DNA of 64,000 nucleotides from Rotaria socialis (Eukaryota; Rotifera; Eurotatoria; Philodinida; Philodinidae), in NCBI GenBank assembly GCA_905331475.1, contig CAJNYU010001055.1, positions 1-64,000 of the forward strand, written 5' to 3'. Positions 37,901 through 50,700 of the stretch are shown in pieces (position 1 is the stretch's first letter; the number at the start of each line of letters is the position of its first letter). A program made the translations under genes and the position numbers. The notes under the pieces are model-generated. The model was not told the DNA's origin. It saw only the letters and a list, made by a program, of their open reading frames with translations, and searched no databases.

Positions 37901-38864
37901 TTCTTCTTCAACTTATTATATAAGCCGAATGATCGGATTGATTAAATTTTAACGAATAGAAATCAACACAAATGAGTTGTCAATGAAGTATATAAATAAA
38001 TAATATGAATTAGCTTTTTGGTCATGTTTATATTAAATTTTCTATTCGTCATTCATCATCTTTGAAGGTCACTGTTGTGCTTTGAACTTTACCATGGGGG
38101 ACTATGATACATGAGATAAACTCGTAGATTCTACAAACTGATTAAAATTTATTCTCAATCAAAAGATCTTAACTGTGCAAGTCAAATATTCGATAGAGTT
38201 AGTTGAGGAAGAAAAATAATTTTCTTTGACGTAACTGAGAATATGTCTTTTATATTTTATGGGCTACAAACACATTATTTCAAGTATTTGAATAAATGAA
38301 ACTAAGTGCTTTTATAGACAATGAAAAGGTAAAACATTTCAAAAAGACCAAGTGAAATATTTAGTAAAAGAAATCATCCATCCTGCATTATTTTCAATTG
38401 TTTGCTAGCGTCTTTTTTTTCTCATTTGATTTAAATCACATATTCATGATTAATCACCAATCGATGTGTACGATCGAAATGTAAAGACTTATCAGAAGAT
38501 ATTGAAAAATTTTCCTTTGAATTTATTCATTGTTTACCTTTTAGAATATGTCCATTACTCCATCGTTTTTATGTTAGAAAAATATACAATCATTTAAAAT
38601 ATGAATTAATCGAATAGCTCAAGTAGTTAAATCAAACAAAAAGCAATAAATGTTTTCAAAGAAAAAACAAAGGAATCTAGTATAATTGATTTCTTTCATT
38701 TAACTATATTAATAGATTTACCTTGTAATTATATGTTGATGTTGTTCATCTGATGCATAATCTTTGGTACTAGTTTGTAATCGGAGAAATGTTTGGTTTT
38801 CACTTTGGCGTTGTGTTTCACTTTGTGTCGGAAGTAACACGATTTCTTCGACTTGTTTTTCCAT
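34965..38864 (-). CDS. ERMP1: Endoplasmic reticulum metallopeptidase 1 (M28 family)
   Basis: Four exons, 38864-38722, 37646-37216, 37157-36892 and 36830-34965, give 901 aa, close to vertebrate ERMP1 (about 900). After a 48-residue cytosolic tail, a transmembrane helix (LWVFLLGCVFLLAAPTALHF) leads into a lumenal M28 zinc peptidase domain. Its metal and catalytic residues are present: His188 in HYDS, Asp201 in GGSDDGSG, Glu236-Glu237 in TSAEE, Asp263 in NIDSTGG and His334 in YHTMID. The C-terminal half has about eight more hydrophobic segments and ends in a lumenal beta-rich domain, as in the family (also called Fxna). The family resides in the ER membrane; vertebrate Fxna is needed for ovarian follicle organisation, and substrates are poorly known. 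The first exon was found by phase-2 continuity (ACA AG|A CTA). Convergent with agrin, stops 157 bp apart. Confidence 0.95.
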
Positions 38865-41309
38865 CGATCAAGATATACAACTGTTGATGGGAAGAAAAAA
38901 TTCTTGCCGAAATATAAGCAGAATGAATCACGTGTAGAGATAATTACATGTTTGGAAGGATAATAATTTTGTCTATTATAAGAATCAAGAATCATATAAA
39001 AAAAATAGTCCTTTGCCGATTCACATAGTTACTGGCAGTCTTTCTTTTCTTTTTTATCGTTCTGCCACAAATGTATATGACTAATATGGAAGAAAAATGA
39101 CACGCAGTTTAACTGTGCAATGATATTGAGTCACACACGATGACAGCGCTGTTACTTGGTATATAATTCGAATTTTAATAAAAACAGTTACTTGCGAGCA
39201 ATAAACGATATAATAATTTGCGATGAAATATTGAGAAAATCAAGTGTCATATCCTGTTTTTTTTAAAGTTTATTAATCGAGGGATGATTGCCTTTTGTTA
39301 CTATTAATAACGTAATTCCTGGGCTTCTTACTGCTTTTCTTTTGCTCTCATCAAACAAAAGGTCACACACTTGTACTGATTTCGATAAAGGCAATACCCT
39401 CTATTTTCTTTTACGATACAATTTTGTAGCCACGAGAAGAAGTAATTCAAACAATGAATCATATTTCAAATCTAAGATATCAGTAATTCTTTTTATTTGT
39501 TTTCTTGGAAAATTTGATAGCTATCAATTGTCTTCCTTTGAGCAACGAATGCATGTACGTACATATAATAAAAGTGATATTCAAGACTAGAATCGATTCA
39601 ATGTTAATATTTTAGATTGATCTAAGTTTTCTCGCTGTTTTGTTTTTGAAGCATTTAAAAATAACAAAAGATCTAGCATTAGAACAAAAAAAAAAGTCTA
39701 CTTACAGATGATCTCTATTTGTATTGAAATGAAAAATCAATGAAGATTATTCACTATTTTCTTACAAATTTATACACACATTGATCGAACAAATTTTATG
39801 TTTAAATTCTAGAATTGAGGCAATATATCCTCTATCTACTGTAGATCACTGATGTCCTAAATATAATTGCTCCTCTCTGTTTATAGTCGAAAACAATTCA
39901 TTAACTCCATTGTGTTTGATAATATTACCAGAATCTATTCATTAGTACTACCTAAAAAGTATCTTAAAAAACTGATTTTGTATGAGTTCAGTATAAAATG
40001 TGTTACTTAAGAAAGATACTAACTTTGCTTATGAAAAAAAAATCATCTTGTATGCATAGAATCTAGGGAGATGACATTTTAACAATTATGGCGATCAAAC
40101 AATGACAAAGAATATGGCAACTTTCTATGCAAATATGTCGAAATCTAAATTATATGAGTTTATTGATGTACTTTGTTGAATTAGCGAAAAAAAAAGATAT
40201 ATTAAAATTAAGTGTGACTAAGAATTGTGTAAACACAGAGAATTGCGGTTACTCTGACAACTATTTGTCGGTCTGTTTCTTGGTGCACGCACTAAAATCT
40301 ATTTATTTTCTATCTATTTACCAATGTCGAGTGTCACGTCAAGTTAAACAATAGATTATTCTACCAATTTGAATATTATTTTTCATACCCAGTGTGATCG
40401 TTTCCATCAGTTTTGTTGAGTAGATTCCATTCTCTTCGAGCAATTCACAGAATGAAATATAGACTCAATATCGCCAATACTTATATTGCCTTGAACACTG
40501 ACTGTAAAGATGAATATAAAGCGCACGAGTAGTACAAAAACTACTGAAGGATGATCTGAATTCCCAGTTCAATAAAAATAAATTGTAACATAAGGATACG
40601 ATGCAAATTTATGCATCTGTAGGTATTCGTGAAGTAAGTACTCGCTCGCATGCATACTCTTAAGATGCAATAAAAATTATGGATATATGCAGTTATGATG
40701 TTTTATTTTAATAGTCTTGGCTGCTTCAACAAATTGATTCTTTTTAAAGTATAAAATACTTCAGTCGATTGCATCACAAGCAAATAAAAACTGTTCTCTT
40801 GATAATAATGTTGCTTATTATTTTTTGTGTAATGAAATCCTGTTCAATAGTCATTCGCAACTTATTTTTATAAATAAGATCAAGATTAAAAGAAATAATC
40901 AACTCTAAAATTTTCTCATTGGCAGTTTCCAAAGAAAAACGCAGATTAACAACATATTTTTGTTTTTTAAATAAAGGGAACGATTTTTTGTTAATTATAT
41001 GTACACCAACTAGAATCAAATTGTATTTTTTTTTCGAAATTACCTTTAGTTTCCAAGTTTTCATGTGATCTCAATTCCTCATACTCCTAATTATGATCTC
41101 TTTAAAGCATTAGTATTTTAACCATAGCTTAAAATACGTAATAGTTGGCATTGACGAGTGCAAAAAAAAACTAATTTACTGCCTGGTATTATATGAATAA
41201 AACAATAAAAGATACTTGACATAAATTCACAAGTTCCATTGAGCTATGGCATCGTCTACGAAATAAGTGGCTGATAGGTGCTTACTTTGGCATTGACATA
41301 CATTAATTT
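38865..41309. other. Gene-free spacer
   Basis: No supported gene; frames to 100 codons (39288-39590 +) lack domains and splice context. The left edge probably contains the ERMP1 leader: an acceptor-like TCAACAG lies 16 bp before its ATG. Confidence 0.45.
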
Positions 41310-42630
41310 GTAGATGCACTTTCAAGCTCGTTGCATTTTTTTTGGTTTATGCTCTTTTCATTGTCACACTCGGAAGTACTTACAAAAACAGAGAAACATG
41401 GAAGGACGGGAGGGATAGGAAGTAACAAATAAAAGAAAAAAGAAGAAACAAAAAAAGAAAAGTAAACAAAAAGGGAGAAACAAAGATAAAGACACATAAA
41501 GCAAATGAAAGCGGTAACGAGATGAACAGAGAATACAAGTAGCAGGAGTTATAAAGGTTGAGGTAGAATGTTAGAATGTTAAGTGGCTGTTAATAACTAG
41601 GATTTCGTGTTCCCTCTTTCCTATATTCCTAATTATCACTTTGTTCATTAAAATCAAGCCAGTCTAGGAGAAGGGAGCGGTGTTTTAACTTTAAACGTTT
41701 AACCCGTTTCAACATAAATAGATGGCCAACACCATCTTTAGCTTGCTTATGGAAATTATCCCATAGGAATACATCTTCAAGAAATAGGGAAGAACCTAAA
41801 TCTGAAGAACACATCTTTTTTTAACCTTTTCGAGATACAGCGTTTGACATAAGTATCAAGCGATTCTTCTCGGGTAAAACTCAAAAGATCCTTAGCGCGA
41901 ACAAATGGGGCACGGTGGACTAAGCGTATTGCTACTCTATACTTTCTTCTAAGTGCCTCTTGGTGTGTTGTTGGGAGAAAGGGGAAAAATGGAAAGATCC
42001 AAGCGAAATGGGGAAATATATACGCGAAGAAGCATCTTCTCAAAGTGTCTTTGAACAAAATTTTTCCGCTACGCAGCCATTTGAGCTTACCCAACGATCT
42101 TTGGATATTCTCCAGGGTTTTGTTTACAGTGGGTCTCAATGATAATTTACTTGTCCAAGTAAAACCAAGATACTTGAACGAATCTACAATGGGGATTTTC
42201 TGTCCTAGCATGTATATGTCTACCGTAGGCTTTCGAATTTGTGAGTAGAAGAGTTGTGCGATAGTTTTTCCGATATTGATTGGCTGTTTCCAGCGAATCG
42301 AATATTCAGCAATTTTATCGCATATTTTACTTCCTTCAACCTCTAAATACTCGACTAGGGATGAGAAGGATTTCTGGATGGGTGCTCGAATGAGCACGCT
42401 CAGATCGTCAGCGAAGATATGGCTTGAGTGGGCATCCAGACAAGCTACTAAATCGCTATGGTATACTACGAATATAAAGGGACTGAGATTACTGCCTTGG
42501 GGAAGGCCGACTTGTACTTGAAAAACTTCTGACTTTGTTTGGCCATAGTAAATATACGCTGTACGGTTATTTAGCCAGCTATAAATCATTTTCAGTAGGT
42601 TAGTGGGTATACCTACCCTGTGTGCAAAAA
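41310..42630 (-). mobile_element. 5'-truncated non-LTR retrotransposon, frameshifted
   Basis: The main frame (42589-41777, open to about 42630) is the second half of a LINE reverse transcriptase. It shows motif B VGLPQGSNLSPFIF, the catalytic FADDLSVL, the W-x-x-PINIGKT strand and the thumb-like region, then a C-terminal Lys/Arg-rich tail. The fingers, the endonuclease and any ORF1 are absent. Coding continues in another frame (41814-41629, from CSSDLGSSLFLEDVF), a shift coinciding with a run of seven A's at 41816-41822, so the copy is dead. A non-coding 3' tail runs to about 41310. AAATTAGTATG at the 5' edge (42631-42641) and AAATTAATGTATG at the 3' edge (41297-41309) may be a degraded target-site duplication. 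Clade not assigned. Confidence 0.88.
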
Positions 42631-42641
42631 CATACTAATTT

Positions 42642-43850
42642 CGTCTCATGATTAACATAAATATCTATTTGTAATATCATCTTTAAGAAACTGCTTAACT
42701 TGATGGATATAAAATAAAATTCTTAGAATGATTCATTGTAGTTTTTTATTTGTATTTATTTATATGAAAGTCATTGGTATCGATTTCATTGGAGACAAGT
42801 CAAAAATAGTGTCGCAATTTTTAGTTTCTTTTTAATGCATCACTCGTTAATAATGCACTTAAACCCAATTTAGTTGCAAATTCGAATTGGTAACAATGAG
42901 CTAAATCGATACTAGTTACATATTATTTACAAGTCATTTTTGTAAGCTAGGTTCATTTTTCTCTGTTGATCATTTAACTAAATACTTAAACTAATTTGAT
43001 TCGTTGTAATATCATGCATAATTTGTGAGCCTCAATTTTCTTTCTACCCTTTTTCAGTATAGAGAAAATTATTTTATCTGAAATTCGGATCAGAAAATAA
43101 AACAACTTCTCATCCTCCTCTAGTCCCTTAATTTTGTGTGATGAAAATTAAACTTTCGTATAATCTAATTGCTACGATCTAGATCAACATCAAATACGTA
43201 GTTGAATAAGATAGCTATGTTTCTCAAAGTTTTCTACTATTTAAATTTTCAACAGAATTCACTTACTATGTCAGATAAAGATTTTAAAAAATGAAACTAA
43301 CTGAAACTATTAGAACTGGCAAAGTCATGACTCATTCGAGTCTACGCTCGATATTGAATTTTGAAAAATAAATGATCAGAAGGTCGATCAAAAAGTTGCA
43401 GAAAAAGAAAAATTTGTGTTTTTTTATCCAAAAAATAATATTTCCGCTTAGTTTCTAGATTTTTGTTTTCTATCTAGAACCGCTATGCATAAGAAGTTAA
43501 GAAAAGGATTAATTAATGAACCGTTCAAACTATTAAATCTTCGATTTTAAAAAATCACAAAAATCATTGCTCGGGTTCTGTGGTGTATGTGATGTTACAA
43601 ATGTTTTCAAGAACGATTTACCGACTCAAATGTTTTGAATTGAAAAACTTAAGTTTAATGGAGCCGATCGAAACGATTCTATTTATATAATATTTATTAA
43701 AGCGAAAACAAAATTGCTTAAAATATTTTTCGTGAAGCCATATAAGAAGATACGAAATTCGAAAAAAAAAGTTACCCAACAAATTTCTGTCGACTAGAAA
43801 TATAGAAGGCACAAGAAAACAAAACACTTATAATGTTCAAGATTATGATA
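42642..43850. other. Gene-free spacer
   Basis: Nothing supported. The last part is probably the 3' UTR of the espin-type gene. Confidence 0.45.
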
Positions 43851-46800
43851 TTATTCCGCAGCTCCGGTTCGACGACGTTCAATTAGAGCACGCTGCCAAT
43901 CTGGTTTGCCATAATGTGAAGTCATTGTAGAAGATGAAGCTGTAAACTGATGTGATTCAGTAACTGGGACGACGCTGGGACTCTAAACATAAAAAATTAT
44001 AAAACAAATCGATTTGTTTATCCCTTTGACCATAGTATACAAATTACCCTTTCAGATTCAAGCCTTTTTGACGTTCTACTATTTTGATTATTTGAATATT
44101 CACCATCAGAAGTCAATGATGATTCTTCACTTCTTGTTGGCGCGATTACGGGACGCCCGAGTGGTCGGCTCTGTCGTGATCGTTCAACGTCAATATTTGA
44201 ATCTGTTTCTTCCATTTTCAATAAGCCTTTAAACGCAAGCTATTATTTAAAAACTAATCTAATTGCTTTTTTCTTACTATCACGTCGTACTTTACGTAAA
44301 TTCGATCCAATTTTTCTAAAATAAAAACTTTCTGTATTTCAAATAAAATCCAAACTAGAAAGTAAACGGTAAAAACAAGCATTAGATATCTATTCAATGT
44401 CTATATATATATATATATATATACATATACTTATATATCCCTATGATGTTAGTCATGCAAAATAATAAAATGAAAATAAATCCTGATTTTTCTAAAACGA
44501 AAGCCTTTTACGCACCATTCCGTTTTATCTTTGAAAAATAGAGAAAAATATTAAAACACAAAAGAATATAAACTATTTAGTATTATTTTTGTTTTACTCA
44601 CTGAATTTCTTGTTCAAATGCCTCTGGTGTCATGTTACCCGTTTTAAGCCATGGTGCATATCTTTCCGATGCTACTTTTGCACGTCGACGACTCTTATTT
44701 TGTTGATTAAGAGAATCCATACTATGCATAAGAACATTAGAAACAACATCACCATTTGTCATTGTACTAATTCTACTAGCTTCGTGTTTTTCAACACGAG
44801 CACGGAGTTCAGATAAATCAAAACGTTCATTTGTTAATTTTTTTGATGAAAATGATCCATCCATTGCCGAAGAGTTCATTTCATTCGTTGTATTCGTTGT
44901 TAATTCATTTTCATCAACTTGATTTGCAGCATCAAACCGTTCAACATTACGTTTTTTGACAACTAGTCGTATAATAGTTGCGTTTTCCAATTGAATTTTT
45001 GAACTAACTGGGGAAGAGTTTTCATAAAATGGCAACGAAGTTTCGTGAAGACGAAGCTCATTAGCAAGTGCTGGAAAGCCATACTGATTTGCTAGATCAA
45101 CTGGTGTCAATTGAGAACTATTACGTAACGTTACTGAACAAGAACCACGTTCAATTAATATAGCACATGCAGCTTGATGGCCATTTTCAGCAGCCTAAAG
45201 TCAAATATCATTGTTAAATACTATGAGAGTCTATTAATGAAAATATTTTCAATGACAAATATTTTCAAAATCATTTTTCACAAGGAAAATATGAAAAAAA
45301 TCAAATTATTTTTCATTTCATTAACTGTAAAGATTCATTCCGGTTAAAGATAGTAAAAAAAATAGGAGCTTGAAAATTAACAATTTAGTATAGAAGAATT
45401 GTAAACTTCCGATGTATGCCCGAAAATAAATAATCATCTCTTGACATTGTCATAAGCATCAAACACCAAAATGATTTGTCAAATTCAGTCTTATCCATAG
45501 AGATCTTTTCGTTAGGTTGTATAGGTCTGAATTTCGGTTAATTCATCTATTGCAAAACTCGTATTTTGAAATCCAGAAAAAAACTTATAATCGACAAAAC
45601 TTTATAAAAGACGGAAAAAACACTGAAACAGATTTCAATTTATCTATTTAGCCGAAAAACTTCATCTCATTCAGCAACAAGCAGCTATATCTTAATTCAA
45701 TTACATTTGCAACTGGTTATGATCAAAAATTTTGATTATTTGAGTATTTTACAAATTAATTTTATCAATACACAGACGTAGAGTGTGTATACAGTTCCAT
45801 GACATGCGTCATACATTCGAAAATCTGAATGGATCATTAATTGAATCATATCACATGAATATTACTGAAAAAAAATAGTTATAACTATGTGAATAAAAAA
45901 GCGTAACCGATCCGAGTGTTTGAAAATCATTTGTTGATAAGTTTTACTGGTGAAAATTTTTCTTCAATAAATTATATTTATCAAGAAACTAAATTATTCT
46001 CTAGCATACTGTTTTATTTTGACTTGATGAATAATTCCACTTAGTTTCCGTGCTATTTTCTTTCCAGTATTAAAAATGTACTGCCGTAAGCAAGCTCTAG
46101 TGATTAGTGCATTTCAAACGTGTATAAATTCTGTTTTGTAGTGTTTAAAAGAAATGCACATTCTAAAGAAACATACAAAACTGAACCGAATAATTGATTC
46201 ACTAAAATTCTTTTGATATTTATAAATCGAAAAACTGACGACAAAGATTTGATTTTTGAAAGCAAAACTTAATTGCTTTTATAGCTCAGTCTTGTAAACA
46301 TAACGAAAAAGGGTTTTCTTCTTCTTCTAATAAACAGAAAAATAATTTCTACTAACCACATGTAATGCAGTGTTGCCATTACTCGATGTTATAAGCTGAG
46401 CATTTTTTTCTAATAAATATGTTAAAATAGCTTCGTTACCAACTGCGGCTGCATAATGAAGTGGAGTATTATTCATATAATCGACATCATCGACATTAGC
46501 ATTTTGTGTGTCAACCTATAAAAAAAGAAATATCACAACAACATACATAGCTCGTTTAATAATATAAAAAGCTTTTCATTCTATGAAGGTAATTAAACTG
46601 GCATATTTATGGATTCTGTCTTGAAGAAAACACAGAACACACTATAAGACTTCATCTGAAAGATTCTCTGCAAAATTTATGATTTATTTACAGTGCAATC
46701 AAGATATTCTTGAGCCCATTTTTATTGATGATTCTCGGTTAATTTATCATACAACAGTCTAGAATGATCTTTCTCTATGAATTTTCTATTTGTTCTTACC

Positions 46801-47680
46801 AGCCATTGAACTACATGAAGATGTGAACTTTGACAAGCTAAAAATGTTTTTAAAAACAAAAGTTTCTTTGTTTTTTTAATAAGAATAAAACAAAATTATT
46901 CATTACTAACCAGCATGTAAACAATTCAAACCATTTTCATCTCTTAAGTTAAAATTAGCTCCACATGAAGATAATATTTTAATTGTATCGTTTGATCCAT
47001 ATTGACAAGCGAGATAAATAGGTGTTAATAACGTATTCGTTTGTTCATTAACTGTATCTGGTGCAATAGATAATAATAATTTCACACAACTAGCATGACC
47101 AGATGAAGCAGCATAATGAATTGGTTGAAATCCATTATACGATCGTATATGTGGATCAGCTGATTCACGCTCAATTAAATAATGAAGACTTCTCATTGAA
47201 CCATAAGCAGCCGCTAAAATTCAACAACAAAAACTAGTTTTAAGTAACAATGGATCATTTTTTTGTACCAAGATGTAATGGTGTATTTCCTTGTTCATCT
47301 CGAACAGTCCAACGAAGTTTTTGAAATGGATCTGGTCTATTATGATTATTTAATTGATGATAATGAAATATGTAATTCAGTGTTTCAACTTGATCACAAA
47401 CAGCAGCATCATGAGCACATGTTGCACCATGTTCTGTACGTAATTGACTAATATCTAAATTTTTATTGTTTATTAAATATTCAAGTATACTCAAATGTCC
47501 ATATCGTGCAGCATAATGAACAAGTGTTGCTTGTTGTTCATCACGTATTAATTTTATATCTGATGATGATAAAGAATTTAGAGAATTTTCTAATGTTTGT
47601 AAATCGCCCTGTTCACAAGCTTTAAATAAAATGAAATTTTCATTAATTGTTGAATAATCTTTGTTATTTGATAATGCCAT
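43851..47680 (-). CDS. ESPN: Espin-type ankyrin-repeat actin-bundling protein
   Basis: Eight exons (47680-47269, 47213-46911, 46837-46800, 46515-46357, 45194-44602, 44315-44278, 44226-44048, 43982-43851) join in frame to 617 aa. About residues 10-350 are ankyrin repeats with espin-like wording: ATLVHYAARYGHLSILEYL, HGATCAHDAAVCDQVETL, GNTPLHLAAAYGSMRSLHYL, GFQPIHYAASSGHASCVKLL, LTPIYLACQYGSNDTIKIL, NTPLHYAAAVGNEAILTYL, NTALHVAAENGHQAACAIL. After a charged low-complexity linker comes KIGSNLRKVRRDSLLKMEE, and the C-terminus carries KPDWQRALIERRR, both similar to the actin-binding end of espins. Espins cross-link actin in microvilli and stereocilia; Drosophila Forked is the related bristle protein. 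The product is likely cytoplasmic and tied to actin-based protrusions. ESPN versus ESPNL orthology cannot be settled here. A start-stop uORF precedes the ATG. Confidence 0.85.
44402..44423. repeat. (TA)n microsatellite in an espin intron
   Basis: About eleven TA units within the intron between the 593-bp exon (45194-44602) and the 38-bp exon (44315-44278). Confidence 0.85.
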
Positions 47681-47691
47681 GGAGAGAAAGT

Positions 47692-47704
47692 TCACATTTT
47701 ATCT
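47692..47704 (-). promoter_or_regulatory. Start-stop uORF and splice acceptor before the espin start
   Basis: Minus-strand order: acceptor TTTTTAG at 47703, then ATAAA, then ATGTGA (47697-47692, an ATG followed at once by a stop), then 11 nt, then the main ATG at 47680. Any mRNA using this acceptor carries a minimal uORF a dozen bases before the real start. Confidence 0.6.
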
Positions 47705-50700
47705 AAAAAGAAATGAAAAATATATTTAGATATTGGAGTAATAAAACCATATCATTTGAGTTTGCTTTCTTCTTTCTTTTTTCTTTTTTGTTCCTTTAGA
47801 TTGCTGGATTTTTCAAGGATACTTCATAACTCTTAGATAATTTTGCGACTAATGAATTTTTTTGACAGAAAAAAATTTCTTGCGTTCATTTTTATGTTGA
47901 GATATATTAGATAAATAGATATATCCATTTTGAGGTCATTTAAGTCTATGAATATACAACACACTATGAATTTTATCTTCTTGTGAACTTCTCTCTTCGT
48001 TCTTATCTCGGTTTGCCATTCGTACTTTACTCTGAAATATTCAAGTGTAATTATCAATGAAGAATAAGTAAAAAACGAACTATGTATACTATATTGTGAT
48101 TGAAAAGGCAGATTACAATATAAATACATACTGCAGAACAGAGAAATTTATGTATTTGATTTCAAGCAGGTGTAAACTAGAGAGACATCACAAGGACGAA
48201 TGCATTATGAATCATTTCAGGTAGAAAACGCAAACTAGTCGCATTTAAGAGACCATCCACTAAATTCAAGAGTCGATAGAGGACTCTAATATTGGAAAGT
48301 GAGGAACTAATGCCACGACATTATAAGATGCATTCTCAAAAAGAAAATGCAAAGGATATATAAAAAACAATTTACCTTATTCTCTGACAATATTGACACT
48401 CTGTATCTTTGGAGTCAATTATTGCATGTAGCATATTCTGAGCATTGGTAAAAACAGCTACTCAATTTACGATTATGGTCATCTTTTCTAAAGTATGGAC
48501 TGTTATTGCATAATGAATTCAACTTACCTCAACTCGTTTACTCATAAATAAAACTTTCTGTTATCTTTCTTTTAGTATTTATTATTAACTTGATTTATAT
48601 GCCAATAAGATAAACTTCAATATGTAGTTTCGTTTTTTTAAAATTGTACACAAGTAACTATCCTACCGTTTATGCAATATTCACAGAAAGAACGTGACTG
48701 ACAGCACGCATACAAGGGGTATAAACATCAAAAATTATTGTATCTGTATTGGTGTTCTTTTTAATAAGTTCATCTTTGTTTTAGTATAAAGCCAATAAAT
48801 ATTGAACATTCTAAAATATTTAACCTAATTCTATCAAATTATTTCTTTCACGACTTATAGAAAAAAAGAACAACTAAGATAATAAATACTGGATAAATGA
48901 TACTCCATCAAATTTAAATCAATGATTTCAACGTCGTGTAGAATGTATAACCAACTGAATTTCATCAACTTTACGCTAATATTCTACAAAAAGCTGATAC
49001 TGCTGAAGAAAAGTTTCTAGTTCATTATTAAATAAATAAATTAGATGAAACTAAAATCAAATAGTTTCAAGATGCCTTACTGTATCGCTCAGATTATAAA
49101 ATTAATTTTATTTAAATATTTTCCTGATATCATGATATTGATCAGATTAGTATCCATCATGTTAAAATTTTGCTAAAAATTTAATATTTTTTTCTCAATA
49201 ACTTCAACGAACGAGAGACTGTAGTAAAGTAAACATGCATTTAATATCTGAAATAAGATCTGATTAGTCCTCTTAATAGTGAATATTAAACCAATATATT
49301 GCAAAATTATCAGCTGCCAATTATCTTATAATTATGTTCTTCCTATTGAGATCTTCTAAGTGTTATCGATTTTCGAAAAATAATTTTCAGATGTAGATTT
49401 GTCAGACTTCTATGATCTTAACTTGTTTTATTCTGATTCAAAATGTTGTTGACATGCTGAGAAAAATTTGTTGACTTAAAACGTGACGACTTATCAAATG
49501 CAAAAGTTTTTAGCAATTGACTGTGGCAACAAATCGGTTGAAACAGAATAGATTGAGTAATGATAATAAGTACAGAACAAATTGATAGTACTAGACGAAA
49601 TATATTCGTCAACGTATATGAAAACGTCCACAGTATCAATATAACATCGTTATTCTGCTAAGTTATTGAGTCATTCATTATTATATTTCTCAACATTTGA
49701 ATTCGATCAGATCAGTAAAAAGAACAAATTTGAATAGCTTAGCTTGCAAAGTGTACATGATTTTTAATAAAAATGCTAGTGAAACTGTGAATAATGATTA
49801 TCATATTGTTATATTGTGAGTATTTCTAATCTTTTTTCAATATTTCGTATAACTTATATACGTAGAAGACGAATATAAACTATATTTAGATGAAAAACTA
49901 ATATTTGCAATAAATGCATCCCTAAAACAAGTTTCGCAGCCTACTGTATATCTCAAAGTTCCTTTCTAAAAGTTTGTAGTTTATCTTCGCGATTTCATTT
50001 AACTTAATGAGAAATTAGTTTTAAAATGATATTTGAATACATAGAATTTTTATTTATTGGAGCAATCTTAGAAAATAATGTTCAATACTGAGATTTTTTT
50101 CGAGAAGTATTTAAAATTTAGCCTAATTTCTACGTCTAACTAGAAACATTATACAACAATATTTTTTAATTTCTAGTTTCTGATGTTGATATTCATATGT
50201 GAAATTGAACAATAGCTGAAAAATATGTGTGAATAATTCTACTTATCACTACATGTATGCTTCGCCAGCATCCTAGTATCATGAATGTTGATTAGTTTTT
50301 ATGTTTGATAGATGATGCCATCATATCCATTTTAACGCCTAAGAATGAATGCATAAAATATAATAGAAATCTTACTGCTTTTCTAAAAGACGACTTCAGG
50401 GCACAGTTGATTTCTAAGAAATTTTTTTGTCATATTCTTCACTCTAATTAGGTTGATGGTGCCGTTACATATTGAGCAGTCAAAAGTGCTTTGAGTATAA
50501 ATGAAGAATACCTTTAATTATATTTTAGTCATACAGCAAGCTTTTGTTTAATGAAACATAAATGTAGTTTCGAAGAAAATCGCAAACCCAAAAATCCGGT
50601 GGTATGACAAATTAAAAAAACTAAGTCTCCTTAGCTTCTCTGCTTAACTCTATTGGTATTTTGTTGACATATAGGAGCACATACCACAAAATCGAACTCT

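Noticed and set aside
41303..41497. Phe-rich minus-strand frame downstream of the retrotransposon
   Set aside because: Translation of a pyrimidine-rich 3' tail; no coding signal.
41960..42521. Plus-strand frames across the retrotransposon
   Set aside because: Antisense shadows of the reverse transcriptase frame, without any recognisable domain.
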